Of a DNA stretch of 64,000 nucleotides, positions 51,572-60,763 are shown in pieces. This stretch comes from UBA8079 sp965205535. Its GTDB lineage: Bacteria; Pseudomonadota; Alphaproteobacteria; UBA6615. The translations under genes were made by a program, and so were the position numbers. Position 1 is the first letter of the stretch. Each line of letters opens with the position of its first letter. The stretch is taken from positions 310,001 through 374,000 of the forward strand of contig CBDBHH010000005.1 in the NCBI GenBank assembly GCA_965205535.1. The letters run 5' to 3'. The notes below the pieces were generated by a model, which had not been told where the DNA came from, did no database searches, and saw nothing but the letters and a program-made list of their open reading frames with translations.

Positions 51572-53446
51572 TCAAATAAGCCCGTAATACCAGGGCGCGA
51601 CGAGGCTGAAGATCAGCCAGACGATAATCAGCAAAGGTGTTCCGACCCGCACGAAATCAACGAATCGGTAGTTGCCCGGTGCCATCACCAACAGGTTCGT
51701 CTGGTAGCCCACCGGTGAAGCAAACGAGCAGTTCGCCGCGAAAACAACGGCCACGGCAAACGGCTCGATGGGCAACGCCAGACCGTTGGCCAGCCCGACG
51801 GCAATCGGCGTGAACAGCACGGCGGTCGCCTTGGTGCTGATAATATTGGCCAGCACAGCCACGAGCAGGAAGAACGCGGACAAGATGACCGCGGGTGAAG
51901 CATCTCCGACGGCGCTCAACAGCAATCCTGCGAGAAACTCCGCCCCGCCGGTCGCCTGCAACGCGCTGCCGAGCGCCAGCGCGGCGGCAATCATCATCAC
52001 GATCGTCCGGTCGATGGCACGTGCGGCCTGACGAATGTTCAGGACGCCGGTCGCCAGCATCGCACCGGCACCGACCAGGGTCGCGATTTCGATGGGAACG
52101 ATACCCAGGGCCGCCGAACCGATCACGGCGGCGAAAATAATCAGCGTGCTGGTGGCGTGGTGGACGGCCGGCATCTCGGCTGCGGTCCATTCGACCAGCA
52201 GGATGTCCTGATTGCCACGCAGGGCCTCCACATCGCTCTCGCGCCCCTGCACCAGCAGGACATCGCCCGGCTCAAGCCGGATCTCCGTTACGCGTGCCCG
52301 GATCATCTGCGAGCGGCGCTGAATACCGAGCACCACGCAATGATACTGGTATCGAAAGCCGATCTGCGTGAGCGTCTGGCCAACCAGACGCGAGGCCGGC
52401 GTCACCATGGCCTCGGCAAGAACCTGGTTACCCACCTGCCAGCGCTGCGCACCGTCTTCGCCCTCGAAACGTTCCCAGTCCTGCCCCAGTTCGGGGTGAA
52501 ACTGTTCGGGTTCACCCTTGAGCGCCTCGGTCAACGCCGTGCGGGTCGCCGCGACCACGAGGATATCTCCCTCGGAAAGCCGAAACGCATCATCAAAGGG
52601 CGGCATGAAGGACTCACCGTCATGAATGATCACCCGCACGGTCATGTCCTTGAGGTCCGGGAAAAACCCCCCGCGCGGCTGCATGCCATGAAATTTGGAG
52701 CCCTCGGTCACCGCGACTTCGGCCATGAACTGTCGTCCGCCACCGGCGATGGCATTCGTCAGCAGCGCGCGCTCCGGCAAAAGGCGCGGGCAGATAAAAA
52801 TCACGTAAACAACACCGACCAGGGCCAGTGCAGCACCGGGCAATGCAAACTGGAAGAACGAGAAGCCCTCATTGCCCAACTCGATCAGCATGCCGGAGAC
52901 GAGCAGGTTCGTACTGGACCCGATCAGGGTCACCATGCCGCCGAGGATCGCGGCAAACGACAAAGGCATCATCAGCCGTGAGGGCGACTGCCCCAAACGC
53001 GACGCCAGCGCCTGCATGATCGGGATGAAGATCACGACCACGGGCGTGTTGTTCATGAAGCCGCTGACCACGAGCACCGCCACGAAGGCCAGCCCCGTCG
53101 CCAGGGCGGCATGACCCCGGCCATACCGGAAGAACATCTGCGCGCCCGCCTCGAGCACGCCGGTACGCGCCAGCCCCTCACCCATCACCAGCAATGCGAC
53201 GACCGTCAGCAGCGCGGGGTTGGCGAAACCGGCCAGGAGCCGTGTCGGGTTGAGAATATTCTGGCCGTCTGCATCCACGACCGGGACAAAGTGGAAGAAC
53301 ACCAGAAGGACACAGATCACGCCGAGCGACGTCAGCTCAAACGTCAGGCGTTCAAGCGTGTACATGACCAGCGCCACGATAATCACGGCGAAGGTCAGCC
53401 ACATTCCGAGCTGGCTCGGTTCCATGCCGGCAAAAAAACTGATCAT
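51572..53446 (-). CDS. SLC13-type anion permease with RCK C domains
   Basis: 624 residues. Two membrane halves, each with a re-entrant loop: FMNNTPVVVIFIPI / LIGSSTNLLVSGM in the first and LANIISTKATAVLFTPI / SPVGYQTNLLVMAPG in the second. Between them lie two soluble TrkA-C (RCK_C) domains (for example SEGDILVVAATRTAL and LEPGDVLLVQGRESDVEAL). This is the DASS/SLC13-like layout seen in sulfate, dicarboxylate or citrate uptake proteins. Substrate undetermined. Confidence 0.85.
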   Translation of the reverse strand: MISFFAGMEPSQLGMWLTFAVIIVALVMYTLERLTFELTSLGVICVLLVFFHFVPVVDADGQNILNPTRLLAGFANPALLTVVALLVMGEGLARTGVLEAGAQMFFRYGRGHAALATGLAFVAVLVVSGFMNNTPVVVIFIPIMQALASRLGQSPSRLMMPLSFAAILGGMVTLIGSSTNLLVSGMLIELGNEGFSFFQFALPGAALALVGVVYVIFICPRLLPERALLTNAIAGGGRQFMAEVAVTEGSKFHGMQPRGGFFPDLKDMTVRVIIHDGESFMPPFDDAFRLSEGDILVVAATRTALTEALKGEPEQFHPELGQDWERFEGEDGAQRWQVGNQVLAEAMVTPASRLVGQTLTQIGFRYQYHCVVLGIQRRSQMIRARVTEIRLEPGDVLLVQGRESDVEALRGNQDILLVEWTAAEMPAVHHATSTLIIFAAVIGSAALGIVPIEIATLVGAGAMLATGVLNIRQAARAIDRTIVMMIAAALALGSALQATGGAEFLAGLLLSAVGDASPAVILSAFFLLVAVLANIISTKATAVLFTPIAVGLANGLALPIEPFAVAVVFAANCSFASPVGYQTNLLVMAPGNYRFVDFVRVGTPLLIIVWLIFSLVAPWYYGLI

Positions 53447-53503
53447 CTTCTCAACATCGACTGGTGGTCGGAACAGGCCCTCAGTCTATCACGCGGCGGG
53501 TCT

Positions 53504-53959
53504 CTATGCCTTCGCGCCCGCGCGGGCGCGCACGAATATCGTGGCCGTGAAGGTGAGAACCGGGCCCGACTCGGTCGTAACCGCGAACGCCAGGGTCACA
53601 ACCCCGCGCCCCGGATTCGAACGCGTGGCCCGCGCCTCGGCCACCTCGACCCGGGTGTGCAGGGTCTCGTCGGGTCGCACCGGCGCGGTCCAGCGGACCT
53701 CGTCCAACCCGGGCCCGCCCATCCCGGTGTCCTCGACGGCGCCGGTCCGGATGAACTGGCCCGTCGCGATCGCCACGGTCTGGAAACCGCTCGCGACATG
53801 CTCGCCGAATGCCGTATCTTTCGCACGCACCGGGTCGGTATGGAAAACCTGCGGATCGTGCCGCTCGGCGAACCAGATGATTTCGTCCGCCTCGAGCGTC
53901 ACCGGCTCGGTCTCGAAGACCCGGCCGATTGTGTAGTCCTCAAGATAAAGACCGCTCAT
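53504..53959 (-). CDS. MaoC-like dehydratase (second of a tandem pair)
   Basis: 151 residues, hot-dog fold. FAERHDPQVFHTDPVRAKDTAFG contains the hydratase motif Asp and His, and GGPGLDEVRWTAPVRPDETL follows. It likely hydrates an enoyl-CoA or a mesaconyl-type CoA; MaoC proteins often act as pairs. Its start overlaps the upstream paralog (ATGA at 53956-53959). Confidence 0.83.
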   Translation of the reverse strand: MSGLYLEDYTIGRVFETEPVTLEADEIIWFAERHDPQVFHTDPVRAKDTAFGEHVASGFQTVAIATGQFIRTGAVEDTGMGGPGLDEVRWTAPVRPDETLHTRVEVAEARATRSNPGRGVVTLAFAVTTESGPVLTFTATIFVRARAGAKA

Positions 53960-54414
53960 GCTGCATCCTCCGCCGGGCGCCGGCGCAAGAATGTCGTGGT
54001 GATGAAGCTCGCCACATCCTGGTCCCCGACACGGACCTGAAGGCGCACGCGAATGATCCCCCGGTCGGGCCGGGATTTGGAGGCACGCAGCTCCACGACT
54101 TCGGCCGTGGAGTGAAGCGTGTCGCCGGGGCGCACAGGTGCGGTCCAGCGAATCTCGTCCATGCCCGGGCCGCCGAGTGCGTTCTCTTCAAATAGTCCAA
54201 GCCGCACGAACTGCGCGAAGGCAAGGCCGATCGTCTGGTGGCCGCTGGCGATCAGCCCGCCATAGAAACTGTCTTTCGCGGCTACCGGATCAGTGTGAAA
54301 CACCTGCGGGTCGTATTTTTCGGCGAAGAAAATAATTTGCTCTTCCGTGACCGTGACCGGCGCGGTCTCGAAGACCTCGCCAACCGCATAATCTTCCCAA
54401 TATCGCGCCGCCAT
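53956..54414 (-). CDS. MaoC-like dehydratase (first of a tandem pair)
   Basis: 152 residues, closely similar along its length to the next gene: FFAEKYDPQVFHTDPVAAKDSFYG, GLIASGHQTIGLAFAQFVRLG and LGGPGMDEIRWTAPVRPGDTLHS. Both copies keep the Asp/His motif. The coupled tandem suggests a heterodimer or a recent duplication. Confidence 0.84.
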   Translation of the reverse strand: MAARYWEDYAVGEVFETAPVTVTEEQIIFFAEKYDPQVFHTDPVAAKDSFYGGLIASGHQTIGLAFAQFVRLGLFEENALGGPGMDEIRWTAPVRPGDTLHSTAEVVELRASKSRPDRGIIRVRLQVRVGDQDVASFITTTFLRRRPAEDAA

Positions 54415-54476
54415 GGAGCCCTTCCCGGTTTCGAGGCGCGGACCCTAACCCGTCGGATGGTGGGAATAAAGTGGGC

Positions 54477-55382
54477 TTAGCGACCGACTGACGTCGTCTC
54501 CGGGTCGCGCGCGCCAGCCTCCGAGCGGGCGGCCTCCCAGGCCAGGATCAGGCGCTTCTTGTCGGGGTGCCAGCGGTATCCGCTGATGGACCCGCCGTTC
54601 CGAATTACCCGATGACACGGGATCAGCCATGACACGGGGTTCCGCGCGACTGCCCCGGCGACCGCGCGGGCCGAACCGGGCGCGCCGATGCGGATGGCCA
54701 GGTCCGAATAGGTCAGGACCGCACCCTCCGGAATTTGCATCAGCGCCTCCCAGACCTTGAGCTGGAACGGCGTCCCGCGAAGCACCAGATGCACCTGACC
54801 ATCGGCAAACGCAGCCTCGGCGTGGGCGCGGGTCGCATCGGGATCCTCAATCAGTTGGGCCGCGTCGAGACTGCCGCGCAGATCGTTCAGCGCCGCTGCA
54901 CGGTCACCGGTGCCATTGAAGGCGAGACCGCATACGCCGCGCGGCGAGGCCACGATCAGGCACTCCCCGAAGGGGCTGTCGTGCCAGCCATAATGCAGCT
55001 CCAGACCCTCGCCACGACGCTTCCAGTCCCCCGGCGTGACGGCTTCATGGGTCACGAACAGATCATGCAGCCGGCCCGCGCCCGACAACCCCGTCTCGAA
55101 AGCGACATCGAGCACGCTCCGGGACTCGCCCAACGCCCGTTTGGCGTGTTCGAGGGTCAGATACTGGACGTATTTCTTGGGACTGACGCCGACATAGCGG
55201 GTGAACAGCCGCTGCAGGTGAAAGGCGCTCAGACCGGCTTGCGCGGCGATCTCGTCGAGGTTGGGCTGGTCGCGATAATTCTCGCTCAGCCATGTGAGCA
55301 GTCGACCGACCAGGGCAAAACCGTAGTCGTCGTCAAAGCTGTCGTTGAGGTCTTCCGTCTCGAACGTCTCGATCATGGCCAT
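54477..55382 (-). CDS. AraC-type regulator fused to O6-alkylguanine-DNA methyltransferase (Ada-like)
   Basis: About 301 residues. The N-terminal AraC helix-turn-helix (LDEIAAQAGLSAFHLQRLFTRYVGVSPKKYVQ) is followed by the Ada-type methyltransferase with the acceptor Cys in WLIPCHRVIRNGG. The N-terminal Ada zinc domain that accepts phosphotriester methyl groups is absent. It repairs O6-methylguanine and may activate its own gene. ATG 55382 is chosen: GGAG lies 9 bases upstream, and the upstream in-frame ATG touches that site directly. Confidence 0.88.
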   Translation of the reverse strand: MAMIETFETEDLNDSFDDDYGFALVGRLLTWLSENYRDQPNLDEIAAQAGLSAFHLQRLFTRYVGVSPKKYVQYLTLEHAKRALGESRSVLDVAFETGLSGAGRLHDLFVTHEAVTPGDWKRRGEGLELHYGWHDSPFGECLIVASPRGVCGLAFNGTGDRAAALNDLRGSLDAAQLIEDPDATRAHAEAAFADGQVHLVLRGTPFQLKVWEALMQIPEGAVLTYSDLAIRIGAPGSARAVAGAVARNPVSWLIPCHRVIRNGGSISGYRWHPDKKRLILAWEAARSEAGARDPETTSVGR

Positions 55383-55500
55383 GTTCCGCATCTCCTTTTT
55401 ACACCCGGCCGGCGGGTCTGTGCGATCCGTTTCGCACATTGCGGAATTTAGGTGGACGCAGGTGTCGGCCCCACCCGGTTCTTGCGCAAAAAAGATTGCG

Positions 55501-56387
55501 TCAGGATCGCTCGCGCTGCACCAGCGCCACGCCGCCCAGGATCACGAGCGTCGCCACCAGCAAGGTGGGCGTCAACGGCTCGCCGAGCACCACCGGCGCC
55601 AGGCCAATCCCGATTACCGGCTGCAGGAGCTGAAGCGCCCCGATGCGCGCCACACCCCCATCGGCCAGCGCACGATTCCACAGGAGATAGGCGAGAATGG
55701 TCGTGCCCCAGGCAAGCGAACAGATCGCGACCCAGCCCGGCGCATCGATCGCGACAAGGGTCTCCGCGCCGGAATGAAAGACGACCACCGGCAGCAAGCA
55801 CATGGCGGCGACAATGACCGACCACAAGGTCACCGGCACGGCACCGAGTTCAGCAGTGAGCCTCGCACCGGCGACATAGCCAAGGACACCCGTGAACATG
55901 CCGAGGAACACCAGCGCATCCCCCTGCCATGTAACACCGGCGACCGACAGGCCGACCGCCTCCCAGATCAGGAGCAACGCGCCCGCCGAACCGATCGCGA
56001 CACCGATCCACCAGGGACCGCCGGGCATCCGCCGATGCACCACGGCCATGATCGCGCCTGCCATCACCGCGCCGGCGGCCGTGCCCGCCGCGGCATGGCC
56101 GGCCGTCGTCAGCTGTACGCCCCAGCTGAAGAACACCGGAAACAGGACCAGCCCGCCCACGCCCGACACCAGCACCAGGACAATCGCGTCCCGGCGCCAC
56201 GGTATCCGGCAGCCCATGATGCAATCACGATGGCGGCCACGGGTGCGGCGACGACCGCGCGCAGCGCGCCTACGGTGATGCCGTCCGCGCTCAGCGTCCC
56301 GACCTTCGTGAAGATCGGGGTCACGCCATAGATGAAGACCGCGATCAGCGCGAAGGTGTAGAGGCGAGTTTTGGTGGTCTCGGACAT
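55501..56387 (-). pseudogene. EamA/DMT-family transporter, frameshifted
   Basis: The N-terminal part reads YTFALIAVFIYGVTPIFTKVG and VVAAPVAAIVIA, and the remainder, in another frame, resumes with CRIPWRRDAIVLVLVSGVGGLVLFPVFFSWG and carries the second EamA repeat to the end. A base appears to be missing near 56218-56226 (ATTGC-ATCATGGGC). The intact neighbour (56404-57312) has the same segment as AILRCPLPWRG. So it is a broken second copy, unless the base is a sequencing error. Confidence 0.8.
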
Positions 56388-56403
56388 CGGCGCTCGCGCG
56401 GCA

Positions 56404-57312
56404 TCAGCGCCGCTGCACCAGCCCGACGCCAAAAAGAATAATGACCGTGGCCGCCACGAGAAGCGGCGTCAACGGTTCGGACAGGAATATCGCGGCCCCC
56501 GCGACGCCGACGACCGGCAAGGCAAACTGCCACACGCTCATGCGCCCGATGCCACCGCGGGTGAGCGCGAAAATCCAGGTGATGTAGGCGATGACCGTCG
56601 AGCCCAGCGACAGATAGATGATCGCCGTCCAGCCCATCGGCTCAACTGCCGCCCAGGCGTCCGCATCCATCCGCATGATGACGAATGGCAGCTGCACGAG
56701 CCCGGCGATCACCACGCTCCACATGGTGACGCCCACGGGGCCATAGCGCGGCGTCAGGCGCGCGCCGATGACGAAGCTCATGGCCGCCGAGAACCCACCG
56801 CCGGCGGCCAGCAGGTCGCCCTGCCAGGTCGCGTCGACGGAATCGAGGCCGACCGCCTCCGCGATCAGGATCACCGCGCCGACAAACGCGACCGAGACGC
56901 CGATCCACCAGCGTCGCGCGGGCCATTTGCGGCTGACCAGGGCCTCAAGGAACCCCACAAACACTGGCGTTGCCGCCGTCACGACGGCTGCGTGGCCGGC
57001 AGATGTCCGCCCCACCCCCAGGGTAAAGAGGACCGGAAATCCGACCACCCCCACGATGCCGAAGGCGAGGATCAGCCACTTGTCGTTGCCCCGCCACGGC
57101 AGCGGGCACCGCAGGATGGCAATAATGAGCACCGCGAGGGGCAGCGCCATGACCGTACGCAGGAGCGCCAGGGACATGACATCTACCGACACCACGCCGA
57201 ATTTCGTGATGATCGGCGTGCCGCCCCACACAAAAACCGTCACGAGTGCGCCGGCGGTCGCGAGGGAGAAGAACCCGACGGCGGCGGGTTGCGGACTGGT
57301 CGATTGGGTCAT
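56404..57312 (-). CDS. EamA/DMT-family transporter
   Basis: 302 residues with ten predicted membrane helices in two EamA repeats: VFVWGGTPIITKFGVVS ... FTLGVGRTSAGHAAVVTAATPVFVGFLEAL, then WQGDLLAAGGGFSAAMSFVIGARL ... LGSTVIAYITWIFAL. Metabolite exporter of unknown substrate. It follows thiD by 18 bases and precedes the frameshifted paralog by 16. Confidence 0.85.
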   Translation of the reverse strand: MTQSTSPQPAAVGFFSLATAGALVTVFVWGGTPIITKFGVVSVDVMSLALLRTVMALPLAVLIIAILRCPLPWRGNDKWLILAFGIVGVVGFPVLFTLGVGRTSAGHAAVVTAATPVFVGFLEALVSRKWPARRWWIGVSVAFVGAVILIAEAVGLDSVDATWQGDLLAAGGGFSAAMSFVIGARLTPRYGPVGVTMWSVVIAGLVQLPFVIMRMDADAWAAVEPMGWTAIIYLSLGSTVIAYITWIFALTRGGIGRMSVWQFALPVVGVAGAAIFLSEPLTPLLVAATVIILFGVGLVQRR

Positions 57313-57330
57313 GGGCCTGCGGGCTCGCCG

Positions 57331-58140
57331 TCAGCGATCGAGGCGATCGGGATCGAATGTCACCCCGTGATCGAGCGGCCCGTGCCCGCGCCCGTAGCCG
57401 GGTGCGGCGATGATGGTCTGACGGACATAGGCCCGCGCGCGCGCCACCGCATCTTTTAGCTCCATGCCCTGCGCCAGACCCGCGGCAATCGCCGAAGCGA
57501 GCGTACAACCGGTGCCATGGGTGTGCCGCGTCTCGATGCGCGGGTCGGCAAACCGGAAGGCCCCATCCTGCGTGACGAGTAAATCGATGACGTCCGGACC
57601 CTCGATATGGCCGCCCTTGATCAGGGCTGCGGTCGCACCGAGTTCCAGCAACCGCTCACCCGCCCGACGCTGACCCGCCTCATCGTCGACCGCGAGGCCC
57701 GTCAGCGCGGCGGCTTCTGGTGCATTGGGGGTGAGCAGGCCCGCACGCGGCACGAGCAGCGAGACCAGGGCCGCATGGGCACCTTCATCGAGCAACCGCG
57801 CCCCGCCCTTGGCCACCATGACCGGGTCGGCAACCAACGGAATATCACCGCCGATGTCCACCAGTGTCTCGACCACGGTTTCGATCACATCGACACTGTG
57901 CAGCATGCCTGTCTTCAGGCAATCGGCGCCGAGATCTTCCAGCACGACACGCATCTGTTGCGCGATAAAGCTGGTCTCGACCCCGAAGATACCGTGCACG
58001 CCCTGGGTATTTTGTGCGGTCAGAGCGGTCACGGCCGTCATCGCGAAACCGCCCAGCGCGGTAACGGCCTTGATATCAGCCTGAATTCCGGCACCTCCAC
58101 CGGAATCCGAGCCGGCGACGATCAGCACACGTCCATCCAT
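57331..58140 (-). CDS. thiD: hydroxymethylpyrimidine/phosphomethylpyrimidine kinase
   Basis: 269 residues of the ribokinase fold. The N-terminus RVLIVAGSDSGGGAGIQADIKA, central GGHIEGPDVIDLL and the C-terminal anion-hole/catalytic motif HTHGTGCTLASAIAAGLAQG (Asp replaced in part by the GTGC loop) are typical of ThiD. It phosphorylates HMP and HMP-phosphate in thiamine synthesis. It follows glmM by 20 bases. Confidence 0.94.
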   Translation of the reverse strand: MDGRVLIVAGSDSGGGAGIQADIKAVTALGGFAMTAVTALTAQNTQGVHGIFGVETSFIAQQMRVVLEDLGADCLKTGMLHSVDVIETVVETLVDIGGDIPLVADPVMVAKGGARLLDEGAHAALVSLLVPRAGLLTPNAPEAAALTGLAVDDEAGQRRAGERLLELGATAALIKGGHIEGPDVIDLLVTQDGAFRFADPRIETRHTHGTGCTLASAIAAGLAQGMELKDAVARARAYVRQTIIAAPGYGRGHGPLDHGVTFDPDRLDR

Positions 58141-58160
58141 CTCGAAATACGAGCTCCGCG

Positions 58161-59510
58161 CTAAGCCGTCGGAACGTCGGCAATCGCGCCGGCGATCTCA
58201 TCGACCACCGAGGTGACCATTTTCGCGTCGAGGCCTTCCGCCATCACGCGAATGACCGGTTCGGTACCGGACGGGCGGATCAACACGCGCCCTTCGTCTC
58301 CAAGTTTTGCCTCGGCAGCAGTGACAGCGGCTTTGACGCTCGCATGGTCCATCGCCGTCACACCGTTCGCGGGCACGTTGCGCAGCAGCTGGGGATAGGA
58401 TTCGAATACATTGGTCAGCGCGCTCATGGCCGCCCCGGATTCGACGAGTGCCGCCAGCACCTGAAGCGCGGCGATCAGGCCGTCCCCGGTGGTTGAATAG
58501 TCGCTGAGAATGATATGCCCGGACTGCTCGCCACCGAGGTTGTAGCCGCCGGCGCGCATCTGTTCGAGGACGTAGCGATCGCCGACTTTCGCCCGCTGCA
58601 TTTCCAGTCCGATGGTCTGCAGATAGCGCTCAAAGCCCAGGTTGGACATAACGGTCGCGACCACCTTGCCCCCCTGCAATCGATCGACCGCCTGCCAGGA
58701 TCGCGCGATGACGGCCATCACCTGATCACCGTCAACGACCTCTCCGCTTTCGTCGCACAGGATGACCCGGTCGGCGTCACCATCCAGTGCGATACCCAGA
58801 TGGGCACCATGGGTCACGACCTGCTGTTGCAGCGCATCCGTCGCCGTGGCCCCGCAATCGCGGTTGATGTTCGTGCCATCCGGATCGATCGCCATGGGAA
58901 TGACATCGGCACCCAGTTCGTGAAACACCGAGGGCGCGACCTTGTAGGCCGCACCATTCGCGCAATCCACGACCACCTTGAGACCGTCGAGGCGCAGGCC
59001 ACGCGGGAGGGTGTGTTTGACAAACTCGATGTAACGGCCCGGCGCATCCTCGAGACGACGCGCACGCCCGAGGTTTCCCGCATCCGCGAGATGGTCGAGC
59101 AGTCCGTTCTCGATAAGCGCCTCGATTTCCTCTTCCACGGCATCGGAAAGTTTGAATCCGTCGGGTCCGAACAGTTTGATACCGTTGTCTTCATACGGAT
59201 TGTGCGAAGCCGAGAGGACAACGCCGAGATCCGCGCGCAAAGTTCGCGTCAACATGGCAACCGCCGGGGTCGGCATCGGGCCCACCAGCACGACGTCCAT
59301 GCCCATCGCCGTGAAACCGGCCTGCATCGCCGGCTCGAGCATGTAGTTGCTGAGCCGCGTGTCTTTGCCGATGATCACCAGATGTCGATGATTGCCGCGG
59401 GTAAAGCGATGCCCCGCAGCCATTGCCACGCGCAACGCCGTTTCGGCGGTCATCGGCTCCTGATTGGCCTTGCCGCGGATTCCATCGGTGCCGAAAAGCT
59501 TTCGTGCCAT
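58161..59510 (-). CDS. glmM: phosphoglucosamine mutase
   Basis: 449 residues. RKLFGTDGIRGKAN at the N-terminus, the phospho-Ser loop VVLSASHNPYEDNGIKLF, metal-binding DGDADRVILCDESG, sugar loop GGEQSGHIILSDY and phosphate loop RPSGTEPVIRVM. It makes glucosamine-1-phosphate for peptidoglycan and LPS. ATG 59510 is chosen; an upstream in-frame start adds only unconserved residues. Downstream of folP in the tilS-ftsH-folP-glmM order. Confidence 0.96.
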   Translation of the reverse strand: MARKLFGTDGIRGKANQEPMTAETALRVAMAAGHRFTRGNHRHLVIIGKDTRLSNYMLEPAMQAGFTAMGMDVVLVGPMPTPAVAMLTRTLRADLGVVLSASHNPYEDNGIKLFGPDGFKLSDAVEEEIEALIENGLLDHLADAGNLGRARRLEDAPGRYIEFVKHTLPRGLRLDGLKVVVDCANGAAYKVAPSVFHELGADVIPMAIDPDGTNINRDCGATATDALQQQVVTHGAHLGIALDGDADRVILCDESGEVVDGDQVMAVIARSWQAVDRLQGGKVVATVMSNLGFERYLQTIGLEMQRAKVGDRYVLEQMRAGGYNLGGEQSGHIILSDYSTTGDGLIAALQVLAALVESGAAMSALTNVFESYPQLLRNVPANGVTAMDHASVKAAVTAAEAKLGDEGRVLIRPSGTEPVIRVMAEGLDAKMVTSVVDEIAGAIADVPTA

Positions 59511-59588
59511 CGTCAATTTCCGAACGTGTCGAAGGTCCAACTTATAGCACCCTGCCTTGAGCCGTTAACAATCCCGTCTTCGGCTCGC

Positions 59589-60680
59589 CTACAAGGCCGC
59601 TCTCCAGACATCGAATGCCTGGCGGGTTTCCGCCACATCATGCACCCGGGCAATCTGCACACCCTGGTCGAGCGCCTTGATGGCTGCCGCAACAGAACCC
59701 GCGATGCGGTGCCGGGGGTTCTCCTCGCCTGTGAGCGCGCCGATGAAGCTTTTGCGCGAGAGACCAACCATCAAGGGGCAACCAAGGCCGTGGAACTGCG
59801 CCAAACCCGTCAGCAATTCGAGATTGTGCGCGAGCGTCTTGCCAAAGCCGAACCCGGGGTCAATCGCAATCCGCTCAAGCGGGATACCGGCACCCAGACA
59901 GGCATCAATGCGCGCCGCCAGCGCGTCATACACATCGTCCACAACATCATCGTATGACGGTTCATCTTGCATATCCGCCGGCTGCCCCTGCATGTGCATC
60001 ACGACCACCGGCACCTTTGCGGCGGCCACGAGCGCAAGTGCATCGGGGTCATCGGACAGCCCGCTGACGTCATTCACAAGGGTGATACCTGCATCAATGG
60101 CAGCGCGCATAACCGCCGCGCGTCGCGTGTCGATCGACACCGGCACATCTTGGGCCACGAGGCCTTCAATCACCGGCACAACTCTCTCTATCTCGGTGTT
60201 CACCGCCACCGGGGTGGCGCCGGGGCGGGTTGATTCCCCTCCCACATCGATGATGTCCGCACCGGCATCGAAGAGATGTCGTGCGAACGGAATGGCTTGC
60301 GTGGGCACGGCGTGGTCGCCGCCGTCAGAAAAGCTGTCGGGCGTGACGTTGCACACGCCCATGATCCGGGGTCGCGCACCGGCACCGCTCAATGACAAGC
60401 CCGCGAAATCCGGCCGGGGCTGCGAGACACGCGCGATCAATGTCCCGGGGCCCTCATCGCCGTCACGCGCCGCCGCCGTCGCCCAGCGCAGCAGGTCGGA
60501 AATGGTTAGCGCGTCCTGGCCCGGCGCATCGACCCCCGTGACCCGGGCATGGGTAAATGCGAACGGGCCGCCCGCGAGCGCAAGGCCATCACCCGATTTG
60601 CAAACCCCGACCGCGTCTGCACCCGAGACCAGACCAAGGGGTATCAGGCGCAGCCTGCTCACGCCCGTGACCGAATCCAA
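59589..60680 (-). CDS. folP: dihydropteroate synthase with N-terminal extension
   Basis: 363 residues. The DHPS TIM barrel starts at residue about 104 with RIMGVCNVTPDSFSDGGDH, followed by DIIDVGGESTRPG, SIDTRRAAVMRAA, INDVSG-equivalent LVNDVSGL and DPGFGFGKTLAHNLELL. The 100-residue N-terminal extension is not part of the classical enzyme and is unassigned. It joins p-aminobenzoate to the pterin diphosphate in folate synthesis. Confidence 0.93.
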   Translation of the reverse strand: MDSVTGVSRLRLIPLGLVSGADAVGVCKSGDGLALAGGPFAFTHARVTGVDAPGQDALTISDLLRWATAAARDGDEGPGTLIARVSQPRPDFAGLSLSGAGARPRIMGVCNVTPDSFSDGGDHAVPTQAIPFARHLFDAGADIIDVGGESTRPGATPVAVNTEIERVVPVIEGLVAQDVPVSIDTRRAAVMRAAIDAGITLVNDVSGLSDDPDALALVAAAKVPVVVMHMQGQPADMQDEPSYDDVVDDVYDALAARIDACLGAGIPLERIAIDPGFGFGKTLAHNLELLTGLAQFHGLGCPLMVGLSRKSFIGALTGEENPRHRIAGSVAAAIKALDQGVQIARVHDVAETRQAFDVWRAAL

Positions 60681-60763
60681 CAGGGGCCCCCGCGTCGTTG
60701 CGAAAGCCCCTGAACTGGCTGTCTGGATCGAATTATGTGGAATCGACTGCGCCCTCGAATTGA

